Below, piece by piece: positions 8,371-18,170 of a DNA stretch of 64,000 nucleotides. How positions within the stretch are numbered: position 1 is the stretch's first letter; each line of letters starts with the position of its first letter. The stretch spans positions 248,001-312,000 of the forward strand of contig NZ_RJJR01000001.1 in the NCBI RefSeq assembly GCF_003721595.1, written 5' to 3'. The position numbers and the translations under genes are program-made. The notes beneath the pieces are model-generated. The model was not told the DNA's origin. It ran no database searches and saw only the letters and a list, made by a program, of their open reading frames with translations. The stretch comes from Hanamia caeni (GTDB taxonomy: Bacteria > Bacteroidota > Bacteroidia > Chitinophagales > Chitinophagaceae).

Positions 8371-9645
8371 TCAATTCACCCCGGAAGTATCAACCGGAAT
8401 TCTGGCAAGCACTATATTTTCTGAATCTACCAATTGACGGAATGCCGGCATATCCTGCGGACTAATGGGCGTTGCTGCAGGGAATTTTTGCTTTAACGGA
8501 TCCACCTGTTTCCCGTTTTTCCAAAAGCGGTAACAAACATGTGGCCCCGTAGCGAGCCCTGTCATTCCTACGTAGCCAATTACCTGGCCCTGTGTTACCT
8601 GTTGCCCTTTTTTAACGGCTCTTTTTCTCATGTGCAGGTATTGGGTTGTGTAAGTGGCATTGTGTTTAATTTTCACATAATTTCCATTAAAACGACTATA
8701 CCGGGATTCAATCACCACGCCGCTGCCGGTCGAAAGAATAGGGGTGCCTGATGGCGCTGCAAAGTCTGTTCCCAGGTGCGCTTTCCATCTTTTTGATATG
8801 GGATGAAAACGGTGAAGATTATAGTGGGACGTAATGCGGCTGAATTTTAAAGGCGCTTTTAAAAATGCTTTGCGTAAACTTTTTCCTTCTTCATTATAAA
8901 ATTCACCACCGCCGGTGCTGTCTGCTTCAAAATAATATGCTTTGTACACCTCGCCGCTGTGCGAAAAAACAGCTTCCCTGATGGAGCCGGATTCGATGGG
9001 CTTGCCGTGAACAAATTGCTGTTCATACACTATTTTGAACCAATCTCCTTTTTGAATAGAATAAAAATCAATCGTCCACGCAAATATTTTGGCAAGTTTT
9101 ACTGCAAGGTCAGGATCGGCATTATTCTGCTCAAGGGTTTCATAGAGCGAACTGTTTATAGTACCTCCAAGGCTGGCCATTTGCGTGGTTACCGGCCGCT
9201 TGCCGGTATATACGGCCATGGTATCGCGGAGATCATACACTACATAATTTACGGGATCAGGCTGGTAAATAAAATACAGTGCCTTTTGGATGGAATCTTT
9301 GGTACATAGTATGGTGTACGGCTTGCCCGCGTCTAATTTACGGACGCTGTATATATTCCGCGCCTTTTCAGCAAGCTGCAAAACCGTTGCGTTGTCAATG
9401 CCATAATCTTTTAAAATGTCGGCAAGAAACTGGTTGCGGTCGAGCGTACCTTCTTCTACAAAAAAGGAATCCAGGGGCAGGCCAAAACGAATGGTCGTAG
9501 ATTCAGGTTTGGCAACAGGTGGTAATTCTTTTGCAGTGGCTTTGCTGCCCGGCTGTATCAATTGTAATATCAAAATAAGCGCAGCAATGATGCCGGTAAC
9601 TATAAGTGTAATGGATTTTACTGAAAGTTTTTTTTTCCGATTCAT
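8371..9645 (-). CDS. M23-family (LytM-like) murein endopeptidase, membrane anchored
   Basis: A 424-residue peptidoglycan hydrolase with one N-terminal membrane segment (about residues 10-30), a periplasmic region (50-260) and a C-terminal LytM domain (about 275-400). The zinc motif HxxxD is H290-D294 in AHLGTDFAAP. H338 lies in QYLHMRK. The HxH motif reads GPHVCYRF, so H369 is present but the second histidine, a zinc ligand, is cysteine (C371). The domain is otherwise well conserved, so cysteine probably serves as the ligand and the protein need not be inactive. Likely role: cell-wall remodelling during growth or division. Confidence 0.88.
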   Translation of the reverse strand: MNRKKKLSVKSITLIVTGIIAALILILQLIQPGSKATAKELPPVAKPESTTIRFGLPLDSFFVEEGTLDRNQFLADILKDYGIDNATVLQLAEKARNIYSVRKLDAGKPYTILCTKDSIQKALYFIYQPDPVNYVVYDLRDTMAVYTGKRPVTTQMASLGGTINSSLYETLEQNNADPDLAVKLAKIFAWTIDFYSIQKGDWFKIVYEQQFVHGKPIESGSIREAVFSHSGEVYKAYYFEADSTGGGEFYNEEGKSLRKAFLKAPLKFSRITSHYNLHRFHPISKRWKAHLGTDFAAPSGTPILSTGSGVVIESRYSRFNGNYVKIKHNATYTTQYLHMRKRAVKKGQQVTQGQVIGYVGMTGLATGPHVCYRFWKNGKQVDPLKQKFPAATPISPQDMPAFRQLVDSENIVLARIPVDTSGVN

Positions 9646-9985
9646 TATACCTTAAGGCTGTAACAGCAAATTTTTATCAACTAATCCCGTCAGCATCCGC
9701 AGAGATTCTGCGGGCTAATTCAAAAAGACGGGAAAGGAATAATTCCGCAAACATGCGGCGAAGCGCCAATATAAACAGGTGTTATCAATTTTCCTTACGC
9801 CTTGACGCTTATGGCAAAGATGCAATATTCAAATTGGAATAAAAAGCCGCATTCAATTTTTTGTATCTATTGTGAAACTTTTTACATTTCTGAAATCAAA
9901 TTGAAATGCGCTCATTGTATCTGCCCGATTTTATTCTAAAATGTTTTTCTATGACCCCGATTTTAAAAAATATCAAGGTCAGCGA
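9646..9985. other. Intergenic gap with one hairpin
   Basis: 340 bp without a convincing gene. A perfect 7-bp stem, CCGCAGA/TCTGCGG with a 3-base loop, lies at 9697-9713. No T-run follows, so it is not an obvious terminator. Nothing else recognised. Confidence 0.4.
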
Positions 9986-10753
9986 TTAAGCATGCTTCCT
10001 GGATTTTTCACTTCTTTGTCTTAACTTAATATTGAGTATCTCTACCAACAGGGAAAATCCAAGACAGGAATAGATAATGCTTTTGCTTACTTCCTGGTGA
10101 AGGGAAGCAGCTATCAGCACTACACCAATCACCACCAAAAACGAAAGCGCGAGCATTTGCAAAGTAGGGTGGCGGTTGATGAGTTTGGTAACCGGCCCTG
10201 CAAAAAGCATCATGATGATGATGGATATAACAACGGCTATTATCATAATTACTACATTATCCACAAGCCCAACGGCGGTCAGTATTGAATCAAATGAAAA
10301 CACAGCATCTACTAAAATGATTTGGATAATAACCGACCTCATGCCTGTAACTTTTCCTTTGGGCTTAATTTCAGTATCCTCCGGATGCTTTAATTTATGA
10401 TGAATCTCGAGGGTGCTTTTTACGATAAGGAACAAGCCTCCGGCCATCAATATCAGGTCTTTGATGCTTAATCCCAGCGGTTCATCTGAAAAACCGTCTA
10501 TGGCCGGAATATTAACGATCGGTTCTTTAAAGCTAATAATCCAATTGATAGATAATAATAAACCTATTCTGAAGGCCATTGCCAGCAGCAAACCAATATT
10601 GCGTGCGGCGCGCTGCTGGTTTGCCGGCAATTTGCCAGCTACAATTGATATGAAAATTATATTGTCTATTCCTAAAACAATTTCCAAAAAGGTAAGCGTT
10701 AGCAGGCTTATCCAAATAGCAGGATGCGTAAAATCCGGGAAAGTAAATTCCAT
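9986..10753 (-). CDS. TerC-family integral membrane protein
   Basis: A 255-residue polytopic protein of about seven membrane segments. It has the TerC-family signature LTFLEIVLGIDNIIFISIVAGKLP near the N-terminus and DAVFSFDSILTAVGLV in the middle; the intramembrane acidic residues are characteristic. Members are linked to tellurite resistance and to loading secreted enzymes with Mn2+. The gene starts 12 bp after the stop of the DedA-family gene and is probably co-transcribed with it, which suggests a shared envelope or ion-homeostasis role. Confidence 0.88.
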   Translation of the reverse strand: MEFTFPDFTHPAIWISLLTLTFLEIVLGIDNIIFISIVAGKLPANQQRAARNIGLLLAMAFRIGLLLSINWIISFKEPIVNIPAIDGFSDEPLGLSIKDLILMAGGLFLIVKSTLEIHHKLKHPEDTEIKPKGKVTGMRSVIIQIILVDAVFSFDSILTAVGLVDNVVIMIIAVVISIIIMMLFAGPVTKLINRHPTLQMLALSFLVVIGVVLIAASLHQEVSKSIIYSCLGFSLLVEILNIKLRQRSEKSRKHA

Positions 10754-10765
10754 CTGTTGTGATTT

Positions 10766-11476
10766 TTAAATTGATTTGCTGTTGAGCATTTTGGGCGCGT
10801 CCGCATTTTTCTTCACGGGGAAAACTACGGTTTTTTGCAAACTGTTTTTCTTTTTTCTAAAAAGAAAATTCAGCAAAATTGGCCCGGTTGTAATCACCAA
10901 AATACCGAGAATTATTTTTTCCAGGTGTTCTTTAGCCCATTCATTTTCGCCGAGCAAAAAGCCTGCAGTAACAATGCTGGCTACCCATACAAAGCTGCCA
11001 ATAATGTTGTAAAGGGAAAATTTGCCCACCTTCATTTTTACCATGCCAGCTACGATGGGTGCAAACGTGCGGATCACCGGCAAAAATCGCGCAATGATAA
11101 TGGCGCTTCCTCCTTTTTTGGCGTAAAATTCTTCTGCGTGTAACAGATGCTTTCTTTTAAAAAACCAGCGATCTTTATTAAAAAGGAATTTGTCAGATTT
11201 TCTCCCGAACCAATACCCCGCGTAGTTTCCAATAACACCGGCAACTGTTACCAGCGCTATCCAGTAAAGCAAATTAACCAGTGGTACAGCAAATGGGGAT
11301 AATGTATTGGCGATTATCATTCCTGCAACAAACAGTAGTGAATCGCCCGGCAGGAAAAAACCAAAAAATAAACCCGTTTCAACAAACACGATAAGGGCTA
11401 CGATATACAACCCTCCGTGATTAACAATCCAATCCGGGTCAATAAGATTATGTAAAAGTTGAATGATGGTTTCCAT
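10766..11476 (-). CDS. DedA-family (SNARE-associated / VTT domain) membrane protein
   Basis: A 236-residue membrane protein with the DedA hallmarks: ETGLFFGFFLPGDSLLFVAG near the N-terminus, GYWFGRK, and the conserved ARFLPVIRTFAPIVAG stretch with two arginines. DedA proteins are membrane phospholipid scramblases/flippases that recycle undecaprenyl phosphate or other lipids and affect envelope stress tolerance. First gene of a DedA-TerC pair on the minus strand. Confidence 0.92.
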   Translation of the reverse strand: METIIQLLHNLIDPDWIVNHGGLYIVALIVFVETGLFFGFFLPGDSLLFVAGMIIANTLSPFAVPLVNLLYWIALVTVAGVIGNYAGYWFGRKSDKFLFNKDRWFFKRKHLLHAEEFYAKKGGSAIIIARFLPVIRTFAPIVAGMVKMKVGKFSLYNIIGSFVWVASIVTAGFLLGENEWAKEHLEKIILGILVITTGPILLNFLFRKKKNSLQKTVVFPVKKNADAPKMLNSKSI

Positions 11477-11586
11477 GTTTTTGTTTGAAAAATTTGAGCA
11501 TGCAATAGTTGCAGAGGCCAGTGAAAAATATTTTACAGGTAAATAAGAATCAGGCTATCAGAATACGCTGTGTCCAACCAAGCCAA

Positions 11587-11961
11587 TCAAAATAAATTAT
11601 ACCGGAAGAGGAAATTGTAATACCTGGGCGCAGGCAGCAGCGTTGACAGCTTGATAAAAAAATTGGTTTTGATTTGGTTGCCGGTACTTGCAGAAGGCCC
11701 GCTTTTTTTATCTGAAATTTTTTCGCCTGTACCAAAATTGGAACAACCACTTCTATGGTTGATGATGCAGGTGGACGTTTCAGCAAAAGCTTCTTCGCTT
11801 TCAATATTATTTGCCACTTGCAATACCGTCTGAAAGCTGTTTTGGGCCTTTGTTACAAAAGCATTATTGATGGAGGGCGCTGCGCTGCAAACTGTGTTTA
11901 ATAAAATGAAGATGAGGGCCAGTAGCCTGCTTTTTAAAAGCGTATTTTCGATTGAATTCAT
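11587..11961 (-). CDS. Hypothetical exported small protein
   Basis: About 124 residues when started at the second ATG (MNSIENTLLK), which gives a plausible signal peptide ending ...NTVCSAAP. The rest is Ser/Thr/Asn-rich with a few cysteines (STCIINHRSGCSNFG) and an aromatic C-terminus, PAPRYYNFLFRYNLF. No family recognised. Isolated, minus strand, between the DedA gene and the sugar-oxidoreductase set. Confidence 0.5.
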   Translation of the reverse strand: MNSIENTLLKSRLLALIFILLNTVCSAAPSINNAFVTKAQNSFQTVLQVANNIESEEAFAETSTCIINHRSGCSNFGTGEKISDKKSGPSASTGNQIKTNFFIKLSTLLPAPRYYNFLFRYNLF

Positions 11962-12140
11962 CTTCACCTTACAAATTAATGGCAGCAAATATATTTGAAA
12001 AACAGCACCTTAAATGTTATTGTTTTAATAAAGCAATCACAAAAAACAAGTTGTTAAAAAGTAAGCAAATTCCCTTGTCTTATTTTCGAATCCGGATGGT
12101 TACATAAGCCTTTAGTTAGAGAGAAATGCGAAGCAGCGAG

Positions 12141-12174
12141 CAGTAAACAAACCTTTATACCGGTTTTTTATTTT
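12141..12174 (+). repeat. CAGTAAA-type element, copy c; overlaps the end of an oxidoreductase gene
   Basis: CAGTAAACAAACCTTTATAC then CGGTTTTTTATTTT. It overlaps the last codons (ENKKPV) and stop of the minus-strand oxidoreductase gene, so this copy contributes to a coding 3' end. Closely similar to the copy at 50393-50427. Confidence 0.45.
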
Positions 12175-13219
12175 CAAGTATTTGGTTCAATCTTTTATCT
12201 GCTGATTTTTTTGCCCGCGCCCAAATTTCATTGAGGCTTACGCTGCTGCCATTTCTTTTTTTGCTCTCATCCGCCGCTTCCATAAAAGCGCAGATTTCTA
12301 AGGTTTCTTCTGCTTTAACGGGCGCCTGGCCTGTTTTAAAAAACTGGATGATTTGTATTAACAGAGAATTGTATCCTTCAAAAGGGCCAAGAACAGCATC
12401 TCCCAGTTCGCCAAATGCAGTTCCGCCATACGTATGTTTGCCCGTGCGTGTGCCGCGAAAGGTGCCAATTCGCCCATCAGCCCATGTGCCCACGGCCACA
12501 TCGGTTCCTTCAGTGTGGGCGCGCATAAGGCTTTTACAGCCGGTTCCCATCACGGCGTATAAAAGTTCTACACCATGAATGCCATACCAGAAAAAATCAG
12601 GATGCGTTTTTTCTATCGTGCAGGGGCTGTAAGCATCAGCGCCCAGCACTTTACCAACTTTACCATTTACCACTTGCTGTGCACTCTCCATATATCTCAG
12701 GGAAGAAGATGAGAATACGGGCACTTTATAATGTTTGGCCAGCTCAAAAATTACGATGGCATCGGCAAGGGAAGCAGCGATGGGTTTGTCAATAAAAAGT
12801 GTTTTGCCTGCTTGCAATACAGGAATGGCCTGCTCCAGGTGGCGCCGGCCGTCATTAGTTTCCAGCAATATCACATCGGTTTTTTCAAGTAAAGCAGGAA
12901 TACTGCTTACTATTTCCACACCTCTTTTTTTTACTTCTTCCGTATAGCCCGGTAGGCGTGATACGGACGACTCAATATCAAGGCTGCCCTGCGGATAAGC
13001 CGCTACGATTTTGTAACCGCCAAAATCGGCAGAGGCATCTGCGCCGTTCAGCGCTTTTGTAAATTCTACACTATGAGAGGTATCCAACCCGATAATACCC
13101 ATTCTTTTTGCGGATGGTTCACTTTTAGCAAAGAGCGGAGATAAACTGCCCATCAGCCCAAGGCCAATCCCTGTAGTAGCGGTAGTGGTAATGAATTTGC
13201 GACGGTTATAGGAAGTCAT
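12155..13219 (-). CDS. Gfo/Idh/MocA-family oxidoreductase, exported (Tat-like leader)
   Basis: 354 residues. The N-terminus NRRKFITTTATTGIGLGL is a twin-arginine-type leader, followed by a Rossmann fold (MGIIGLDTSHSVEF) and the family lysine motif FIDKPIAAS. The glycine pattern near the N-terminus is less canonical (GLDTSH) than in its neighbour. These proteins oxidise or epimerise sugars or polyols with NAD(P). Last gene of the minus-strand set oxidoreductase - SSS symporter - oxidoreductase, 49 bp behind the symporter. The set probably takes up and processes one sugar or cyclitol; the substrate cannot be read from the sequence. Confidence 0.86.
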   Translation of the reverse strand: MTSYNRRKFITTTATTGIGLGLMGSLSPLFAKSEPSAKRMGIIGLDTSHSVEFTKALNGADASADFGGYKIVAAYPQGSLDIESSVSRLPGYTEEVKKRGVEIVSSIPALLEKTDVILLETNDGRRHLEQAIPVLQAGKTLFIDKPIAASLADAIVIFELAKHYKVPVFSSSSLRYMESAQQVVNGKVGKVLGADAYSPCTIEKTHPDFFWYGIHGVELLYAVMGTGCKSLMRAHTEGTDVAVGTWADGRIGTFRGTRTGKHTYGGTAFGELGDAVLGPFEGYNSLLIQIIQFFKTGQAPVKAEETLEICAFMEAADESKKRNGSSVSLNEIWARAKKSADKRLNQILENKKPV

Positions 13220-13268
13220 GCTTTTTTGAATTTATGTGATTGAAAATTGGAATTTTTTATTCTTAAAG

Positions 13269-14750
13269 TCAATGAGTATTTACCTGCGTTGATTTTTTAA
13301 GCGAAGCCATCATGTTTGTCACCACCGGCGAGGCCGTTTTATTTGCGAAGCCAACGCAGATAAATACAATTGCTGAAATTATTGAAGGCAACCCTACGTC
13401 TATGGCGAGGCTGTGAGGTCCGATATTTTTTGTAATGATAAATGTAAGTAATCCGGCCGCAATAGAAGCAATCGCTGCGGCAGCATTGCATCTTTTAAAC
13501 ATTGGGATAAGCCCTAGGATTAACGGCATGGCCGTGGGCCCCAGCAGGGCGGCAAACCAGTTCACAATTAATCCGAGCACGCCTCCAAATCGTTCATAGT
13601 TTAAGGCTATCACCAGCGTTGCCAATGTAAAAATAAAAGTGGTTATGCGTGCGGTGCGCAGCGAACTTTTATCATCTCTGAGTTTTGGTGAAATCACCGG
13701 AAGAATATCGCGCGTGATAACCGCAGCTACAGTGTTCACGTCAGAGGAGGTCATGCCCATGGTGGCAGCAAACAAAGAAGCAATTACCAACCCGATAATT
13801 CCCTGGGGTAAAATTTTAAGCATTAGCCAGCCGTAAGACTCATTTGGTTGTGAAAGCCCCGGTAAAATAATTGGCGCTGCCCACATGGGGAAAAACAAAA
13901 TTAAAGGCCAAATTAAATACAAAATACCCGACAGGCGTGCGGCTTTTGATGCTTCCTTTTCAGATGAAGAAGAAATATACCTGGTTGCCAGGCTCCAGCT
14001 ACCGCCGTTATAACTCAAGAAATAAAGAAAAAACATAATGATTACAAACCCGGCGGTATAGGGTTCGGGGAATAACTGGCTGTGCGCCGGCGGAAGCTCT
14101 TTCCAGATTTCGAGGATAGAATCCCATCCGCCCAAATACTGCACTACCAACACAAACATTACAATCCCACCAAGCACCTGCACAATAAACTGGATCAGGT
14201 CAGTAATGATTACGCCCCATAAGCCGCCAAATGTAACATAGATAAGCGTGACGCAGCCAGACACAAGAATGCCTGTTGCCATAGGAATGCCCGCTACCAC
14301 GTGAAGCAAAATCCCGATGGCTGCCCATTTAGCACCTACATCAAATATTTTTAGAATCACACCCGCCCATGCAATAATTTGCTGGGTGGCCAAATTGTAC
14401 CTCGCTTTAAGATATTCAAGCGGTGATTGCACGTGGAAGTTTTTTCGCAGGCGCACCCAGTAAACAGGAAAAAAATGAGCGCTTGCAACGATGGCTACGC
14501 CAACAGGCAAGGCCCACCACATATACATGGTAAACCCGTGGGTATAAGCAACCGCTGCATAGGCTACAAACACGGCGCCGCTATGCCCCGACACATGGTG
14601 AGAAATTCCTGCCAGCCACCACGGCAATTTGCCACCGGCCACAAAATAATCTTCGGAATTGCGGCTTTTGAAATAAGACAAAATTCCTATCACCAGCATG
14701 CTTGCAAAAAATAGAATAATTACTACCAGGTCTGTCGTATCAAGCGCCAT
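13269..14750 (-). CDS. Sodium:solute symporter (SSS family)
   Basis: A 493-residue inner-membrane transporter with about 13 membrane segments. Typical SSS features are the N-terminal DLVVIILFFASMLVIGIL helix, RNSEDYFVAGGKLPWW, GHSGAVFVAYAA, and the DVNTVAAVITRDI region. It imports sugars, polyols or related solutes with Na+. It sits between two exported Gfo/Idh/MocA oxidoreductases with short gaps (49 and 58 bp), so a joint operon for one sugar-like substrate is likely. Confidence 0.92.
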   Translation of the reverse strand: MALDTTDLVVIILFFASMLVIGILSYFKSRNSEDYFVAGGKLPWWLAGISHHVSGHSGAVFVAYAAVAYTHGFTMYMWWALPVGVAIVASAHFFPVYWVRLRKNFHVQSPLEYLKARYNLATQQIIAWAGVILKIFDVGAKWAAIGILLHVVAGIPMATGILVSGCVTLIYVTFGGLWGVIITDLIQFIVQVLGGIVMFVLVVQYLGGWDSILEIWKELPPAHSQLFPEPYTAGFVIIMFFLYFLSYNGGSWSLATRYISSSSEKEASKAARLSGILYLIWPLILFFPMWAAPIILPGLSQPNESYGWLMLKILPQGIIGLVIASLFAATMGMTSSDVNTVAAVITRDILPVISPKLRDDKSSLRTARITTFIFTLATLVIALNYERFGGVLGLIVNWFAALLGPTAMPLILGLIPMFKRCNAAAAIASIAAGLLTFIITKNIGPHSLAIDVGLPSIISAIVFICVGFANKTASPVVTNMMASLKKSTQVNTH

Positions 14751-14808
14751 GTATTTATTTTAATAATTAAACAGGAGGTAAGTGATGAATCAAAATTGAA
14801 TGCCTGCT

Positions 14809-16152
14809 TTAGACAACCGGTTCCCATCCCGGCTGGTACTGCCTTTTCCAAAATTTATTGGCTTCTTCATTATTTAAAATATGGCCGTTTTTTTCATCAG
14901 TTGTCAGCGTGGTTCCGGTGCGCACAGCGATGTTGCCAAGAAGGCTGAGTAACGTACTTTGATAGCCTTTCATTATTTCTGCATTTAATGACGCGCCGTT
15001 GCGAATGCCATCAAAAAAATTCTGAATGTGCAGCGCATCCAGGTTTTTTGACGGGTCAACAGTGTTGTGTGGATCCACCGCATAATTGTTTTTTACATCC
15101 TTCAATAACTTATTGTTGAGGTCATAAATTTTATAAGAATTTCCGCCATCAATTACGAGCGTTCCATTTTCCCCATAAAAGGCAACTCCTACGCTTGAGC
15201 CTTCTATGTCGCGCCCATTGCAGCTTCTGCCTTCCCATTGCACTAATTTTTTCCCGGGGAATTTCCACGCTATCACCTGCGTATCGGGAGTTTGCCAGTC
15301 GTCATCATAACGGTAACGGCCTCCTGATGAACTGACACTTATGGGATATTCAAGATTCATTCCCCATCGTAGCAAATCCACCATGTGAACGCCATTGTTG
15401 CCGGATTCGCCGGTTCCCCAATTCCAGAACCAATGCCAATTATAATGAAGTATGTTGTCGCGGTAATCTTCACGGGGCGCCGGTCCCTGCCATAAATCAA
15501 AATTCAGCCATGAGGGAATTTCCATCTTTTTGCCGGTGCCAATTGAAGGGCGGTTATTGGTGTACCATCCTTTACCAAAATATACCCGGCCAATTATTCC
15601 GTTTTGTGCGGCTTTCACCGCTTCCATTACATTTGGCCACGAGCGGCGCTGCGAGCCCATTTGCACATGCCGGTTGTATTTCCTTGCTGCTGCCACCAGC
15701 AATTCCCCTTCATGAGGATTGTGAGCGCAGGGCTTTTCTACATACACATGCTTACCTGCTTTGCACGCAAGGATAGCGGCGGGCGCATGCCAGTGGTCGG
15801 GCGCTGCAATTACCAGCGCTTCCAGCGATTTATCTTCCAAAGCTTTTCTAAAATCCGGCGCTGCATTGGGCATTACATTTTGGATTTTTTCCACCTCGTT
15901 GATGCATTTATTCATGGACTGGCTGTCTACATCAGAAATATAAAGCACCTCACAATTTTTCTGGCTGGCGTAATTATGAGCCAACGCAAGGCCGCGCGCA
16001 TGAACGCCCATAATTCCGACTTTTATTCTTTCATTCGCTCCTAAAATATTGCCGTAGCTTTTAGCGTCAAACGAAGGTAAAATGCCTCCCAATGAAATGG
16101 CTGCGGATGCTGCAAGAGATTTTTTAATAAATCCCCTCCTTGAATCTTCCAT
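14809..16152 (-). CDS. Gfo/Idh/MocA-family oxidoreductase, exported (Tat leader)
   Basis: 447 residues with a clear twin-arginine leader, EDSRRGFIKKSLAASAAISL. The NAD(P)-binding motif is KVGIMGVHARG and the catalytic-site lysine motif is HVYVEKPCAHNPHEG. The C-terminal half has NYHWFWNWGTGESGNNGVH-like segments typical of the secreted Bacteroidota branch. It probably oxidises or rearranges a sugar in the periplasm. First gene of the three-gene minus-strand unit with the SSS symporter and a second oxidoreductase. Confidence 0.9.
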   Translation of the reverse strand: MEDSRRGFIKKSLAASAAISLGGILPSFDAKSYGNILGANERIKVGIMGVHARGLALAHNYASQKNCEVLYISDVDSQSMNKCINEVEKIQNVMPNAAPDFRKALEDKSLEALVIAAPDHWHAPAAILACKAGKHVYVEKPCAHNPHEGELLVAAARKYNRHVQMGSQRRSWPNVMEAVKAAQNGIIGRVYFGKGWYTNNRPSIGTGKKMEIPSWLNFDLWQGPAPREDYRDNILHYNWHWFWNWGTGESGNNGVHMVDLLRWGMNLEYPISVSSSGGRYRYDDDWQTPDTQVIAWKFPGKKLVQWEGRSCNGRDIEGSSVGVAFYGENGTLVIDGGNSYKIYDLNNKLLKDVKNNYAVDPHNTVDPSKNLDALHIQNFFDGIRNGASLNAEIMKGYQSTLLSLLGNIAVRTGTTLTTDEKNGHILNNEEANKFWKRQYQPGWEPVV

Positions 16153-16397
16153 ATCTGAATTGATTTAGGTGTAAAAATTTTTGTTCGTGCAGAATTCATA
16201 TCACCAGGCTGCAATACTTTCCCTCAATCGGTTATCAACAAATCTATTATAAAATTCTATTGAAATTTCATCGCAGAAATAATGAACATAAGCGATGGTT
16301 GCAGTAAACGCATAAATAATTTCATTTTTTATTTTGGCTGATGGGCCTTCAATGGCTTATTTTTTGTAACCTCTAAGAAAATCATTTAACCATTTTT

Positions 16398-18080
16398 ATG
16401 TCTTTAACCCAATACAAAAAAAAGAGAGCTTTTGATAAGACCCCGGAGCCAACAGGAGGCAAGCCAACGGGTGATAAATTACATTTTGTGGTGCAGAAAC
16501 ATCATGCGTCTCATTTGCATTATGATTTCAGGCTGGAGATGGAGGGCGTGCTAAAAAGCTGGGCCGTTCCCAAAGGCCCGTCAATGGACCCATCGGTAAA
16601 AAGACTGGCTATGATGGTGGAAGATCATCCATGGGATTACAGGAATTTTGAAGGCATCATTCCCTCAGGCTACGGCGCAGGTACGGTGATTGTTTGGGAT
16701 GAAGGCACTTATGAGCCTGCAGAAAAAAAGAAATCTAAAAAAGAAAATGAAAAATCACTGCTTCATCATCTTTACGAAGGATCGGTTTCTTTTGTTTTAA
16801 AAGGAAAAAAACTGAAGGGAGAATTTTCGCTCGTGAAAACAAAAAGCCGGGGTGACAATGCGTGGCTGTTGGTAAAGAAAGATGATGAATATGTATCCAC
16901 AGCGGATATCACCAAAAAAGAAAAATCTGTATTATCTCACAAAACATTGGAGCAGGTAAAAGCGCATCCGGCTAAAGAATGGAAAAGTCACAGGGAACAA
17001 AAAACAAAATCGGTCGCTGATGACGCTGAGACCGAAACCTCGGAAAACAAAACTGAAACGATAGACGACTTATTAAAAAAAGGAACTAAAAGCGCATTTT
17101 TAAAAAATGTGGACCCCATGCTTTGTACGCTTATCAAAGAACCCTTTAGTGATCCTAAATATTTGTTCGAGGTAAAATTTGATGGCTACCGCATCATTGC
17201 TTCAATAAAAAAAGGGAAAGTGAAACTGAGTTCGCGTAGCGGTTTGGATTACACGCATAAATATCCCGCCGTGGCAAAGGCATTGAGCGAATTGGAAACC
17301 GATATTATTGTGGATGGTGAAATTGTGGCTTTGAATAATGAAGGCCATCCTGATTTTGATGCGCTGCAAAAGACCACAAAGGAAACGACGCTCGCTTTTT
17401 ACCTGTTTGATATTCTTTACTACAAAGGCTATGATCTTCAGCAATTGCCATTGACCGAAAGAAAGCAAATTCTTGGGGCAGTAATTCCTTTTAACGGAGT
17501 TTTAAAATTCAGTGATCATTTTGACGATGGCCTGAAACTTTATGATTTGATAAAAGACCAGGATTTGGAAGGAATTGTTGCCAAGAAAAGACAAAGCCAA
17601 TACCAGCAGGGAAAGCGTAATAGTGATTGGCTAAAATTGCCAACTGAAAAAAGGCAGGAATTTGTAATCGGTGGCTGGGCGGAATCTGTGCATGGAAGGG
17701 CCTTCAGGTCGTTGCTTTTTGGCGCGTACAATAAGGATCACCAGTTGGAATGGATTGGGCGCTCAGGCGGAGGTTTTAAAGAAAAGGAGATGCCGGCCAT
17801 TTTAAAAAAATTAAAAGCATTGGAGATAGATGAATCTCCGTTTGTAAATAAAATACTCGATACAAAAGGCGCAATACTCCATTTTGTAAAACCGGAGCTG
17901 GTAGCCAATTTTAGGTTTGCCACCTGGACCAAATCCGGGCGCATCCGCAAACCCGCTACTTTTCTTGGTTTCAGAAAAGATAAGAACCCCGAAAAGGTGG
18001 TTCGTGAAATTCCACTGAGCAAAACCGAAGAAGAAAAAATCATCAAAACATCCGATAAAAAAAGTAGCAACAAAAGCTAA
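16398..18080 (+). CDS. ligD: ATP-dependent DNA ligase with N-terminal 3'-phosphoesterase domain (short LigD)
   Basis: 560 residues. Residues about 25-190 form the LigD phosphoesterase domain (KLHFVVQKHHASHLHYDFRL, VPKGPS, IPSGYGAGTVIVWDEG), which trims 3' ends. A charged linker (about 190-235) leads to the ligase domain with motif I EVKFDGYR (adenylated K260), ELETDIIVDGEIVAL and EGIVAKK, then an OB domain. The polymerase/primase domain of full LigD is absent, so this is a PE-LIG form. Ku, the usual NHEJ partner, is not in this window. Monocistronic. Confidence 0.92.
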   Translation: MSLTQYKKKRAFDKTPEPTGGKPTGDKLHFVVQKHHASHLHYDFRLEMEGVLKSWAVPKGPSMDPSVKRLAMMVEDHPWDYRNFEGIIPSGYGAGTVIVWDEGTYEPAEKKKSKKENEKSLLHHLYEGSVSFVLKGKKLKGEFSLVKTKSRGDNAWLLVKKDDEYVSTADITKKEKSVLSHKTLEQVKAHPAKEWKSHREQKTKSVADDAETETSENKTETIDDLLKKGTKSAFLKNVDPMLCTLIKEPFSDPKYLFEVKFDGYRIIASIKKGKVKLSSRSGLDYTHKYPAVAKALSELETDIIVDGEIVALNNEGHPDFDALQKTTKETTLAFYLFDILYYKGYDLQQLPLTERKQILGAVIPFNGVLKFSDHFDDGLKLYDLIKDQDLEGIVAKKRQSQYQQGKRNSDWLKLPTEKRQEFVIGGWAESVHGRAFRSLLFGAYNKDHQLEWIGRSGGGFKEKEMPAILKKLKALEIDESPFVNKILDTKGAILHFVKPELVANFRFATWTKSGRIRKPATFLGFRKDKNPEKVVREIPLSKTEEEKIIKTSDKKSSNKS

Positions 18081-18125
18081 TAAAAAAATTCAGGGAAAAC
18101 CGGCATTAGCAGAAAAGGTGGTTAA

Positions 18126-18163
18126 CAGTAAAAGAAGAACTTTATTTATTTATTGATTTACTG
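18126..18163 (-). repeat. CAGTAAA-type element, copy d; behind the cysteine desulfurase gene
   Basis: On the minus strand CAGTAAATCAATAAATAAAT, then AAAGTTCTTC and TTTTACTG, starting 7 bp after the cysteine desulfurase stop. It begins and ends with CAGTAAA/TTTACTG, giving a terminal inverted repeat. It lies between convergent genes. Confidence 0.5.
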
Positions 18164-18170
18164 TAAAATG

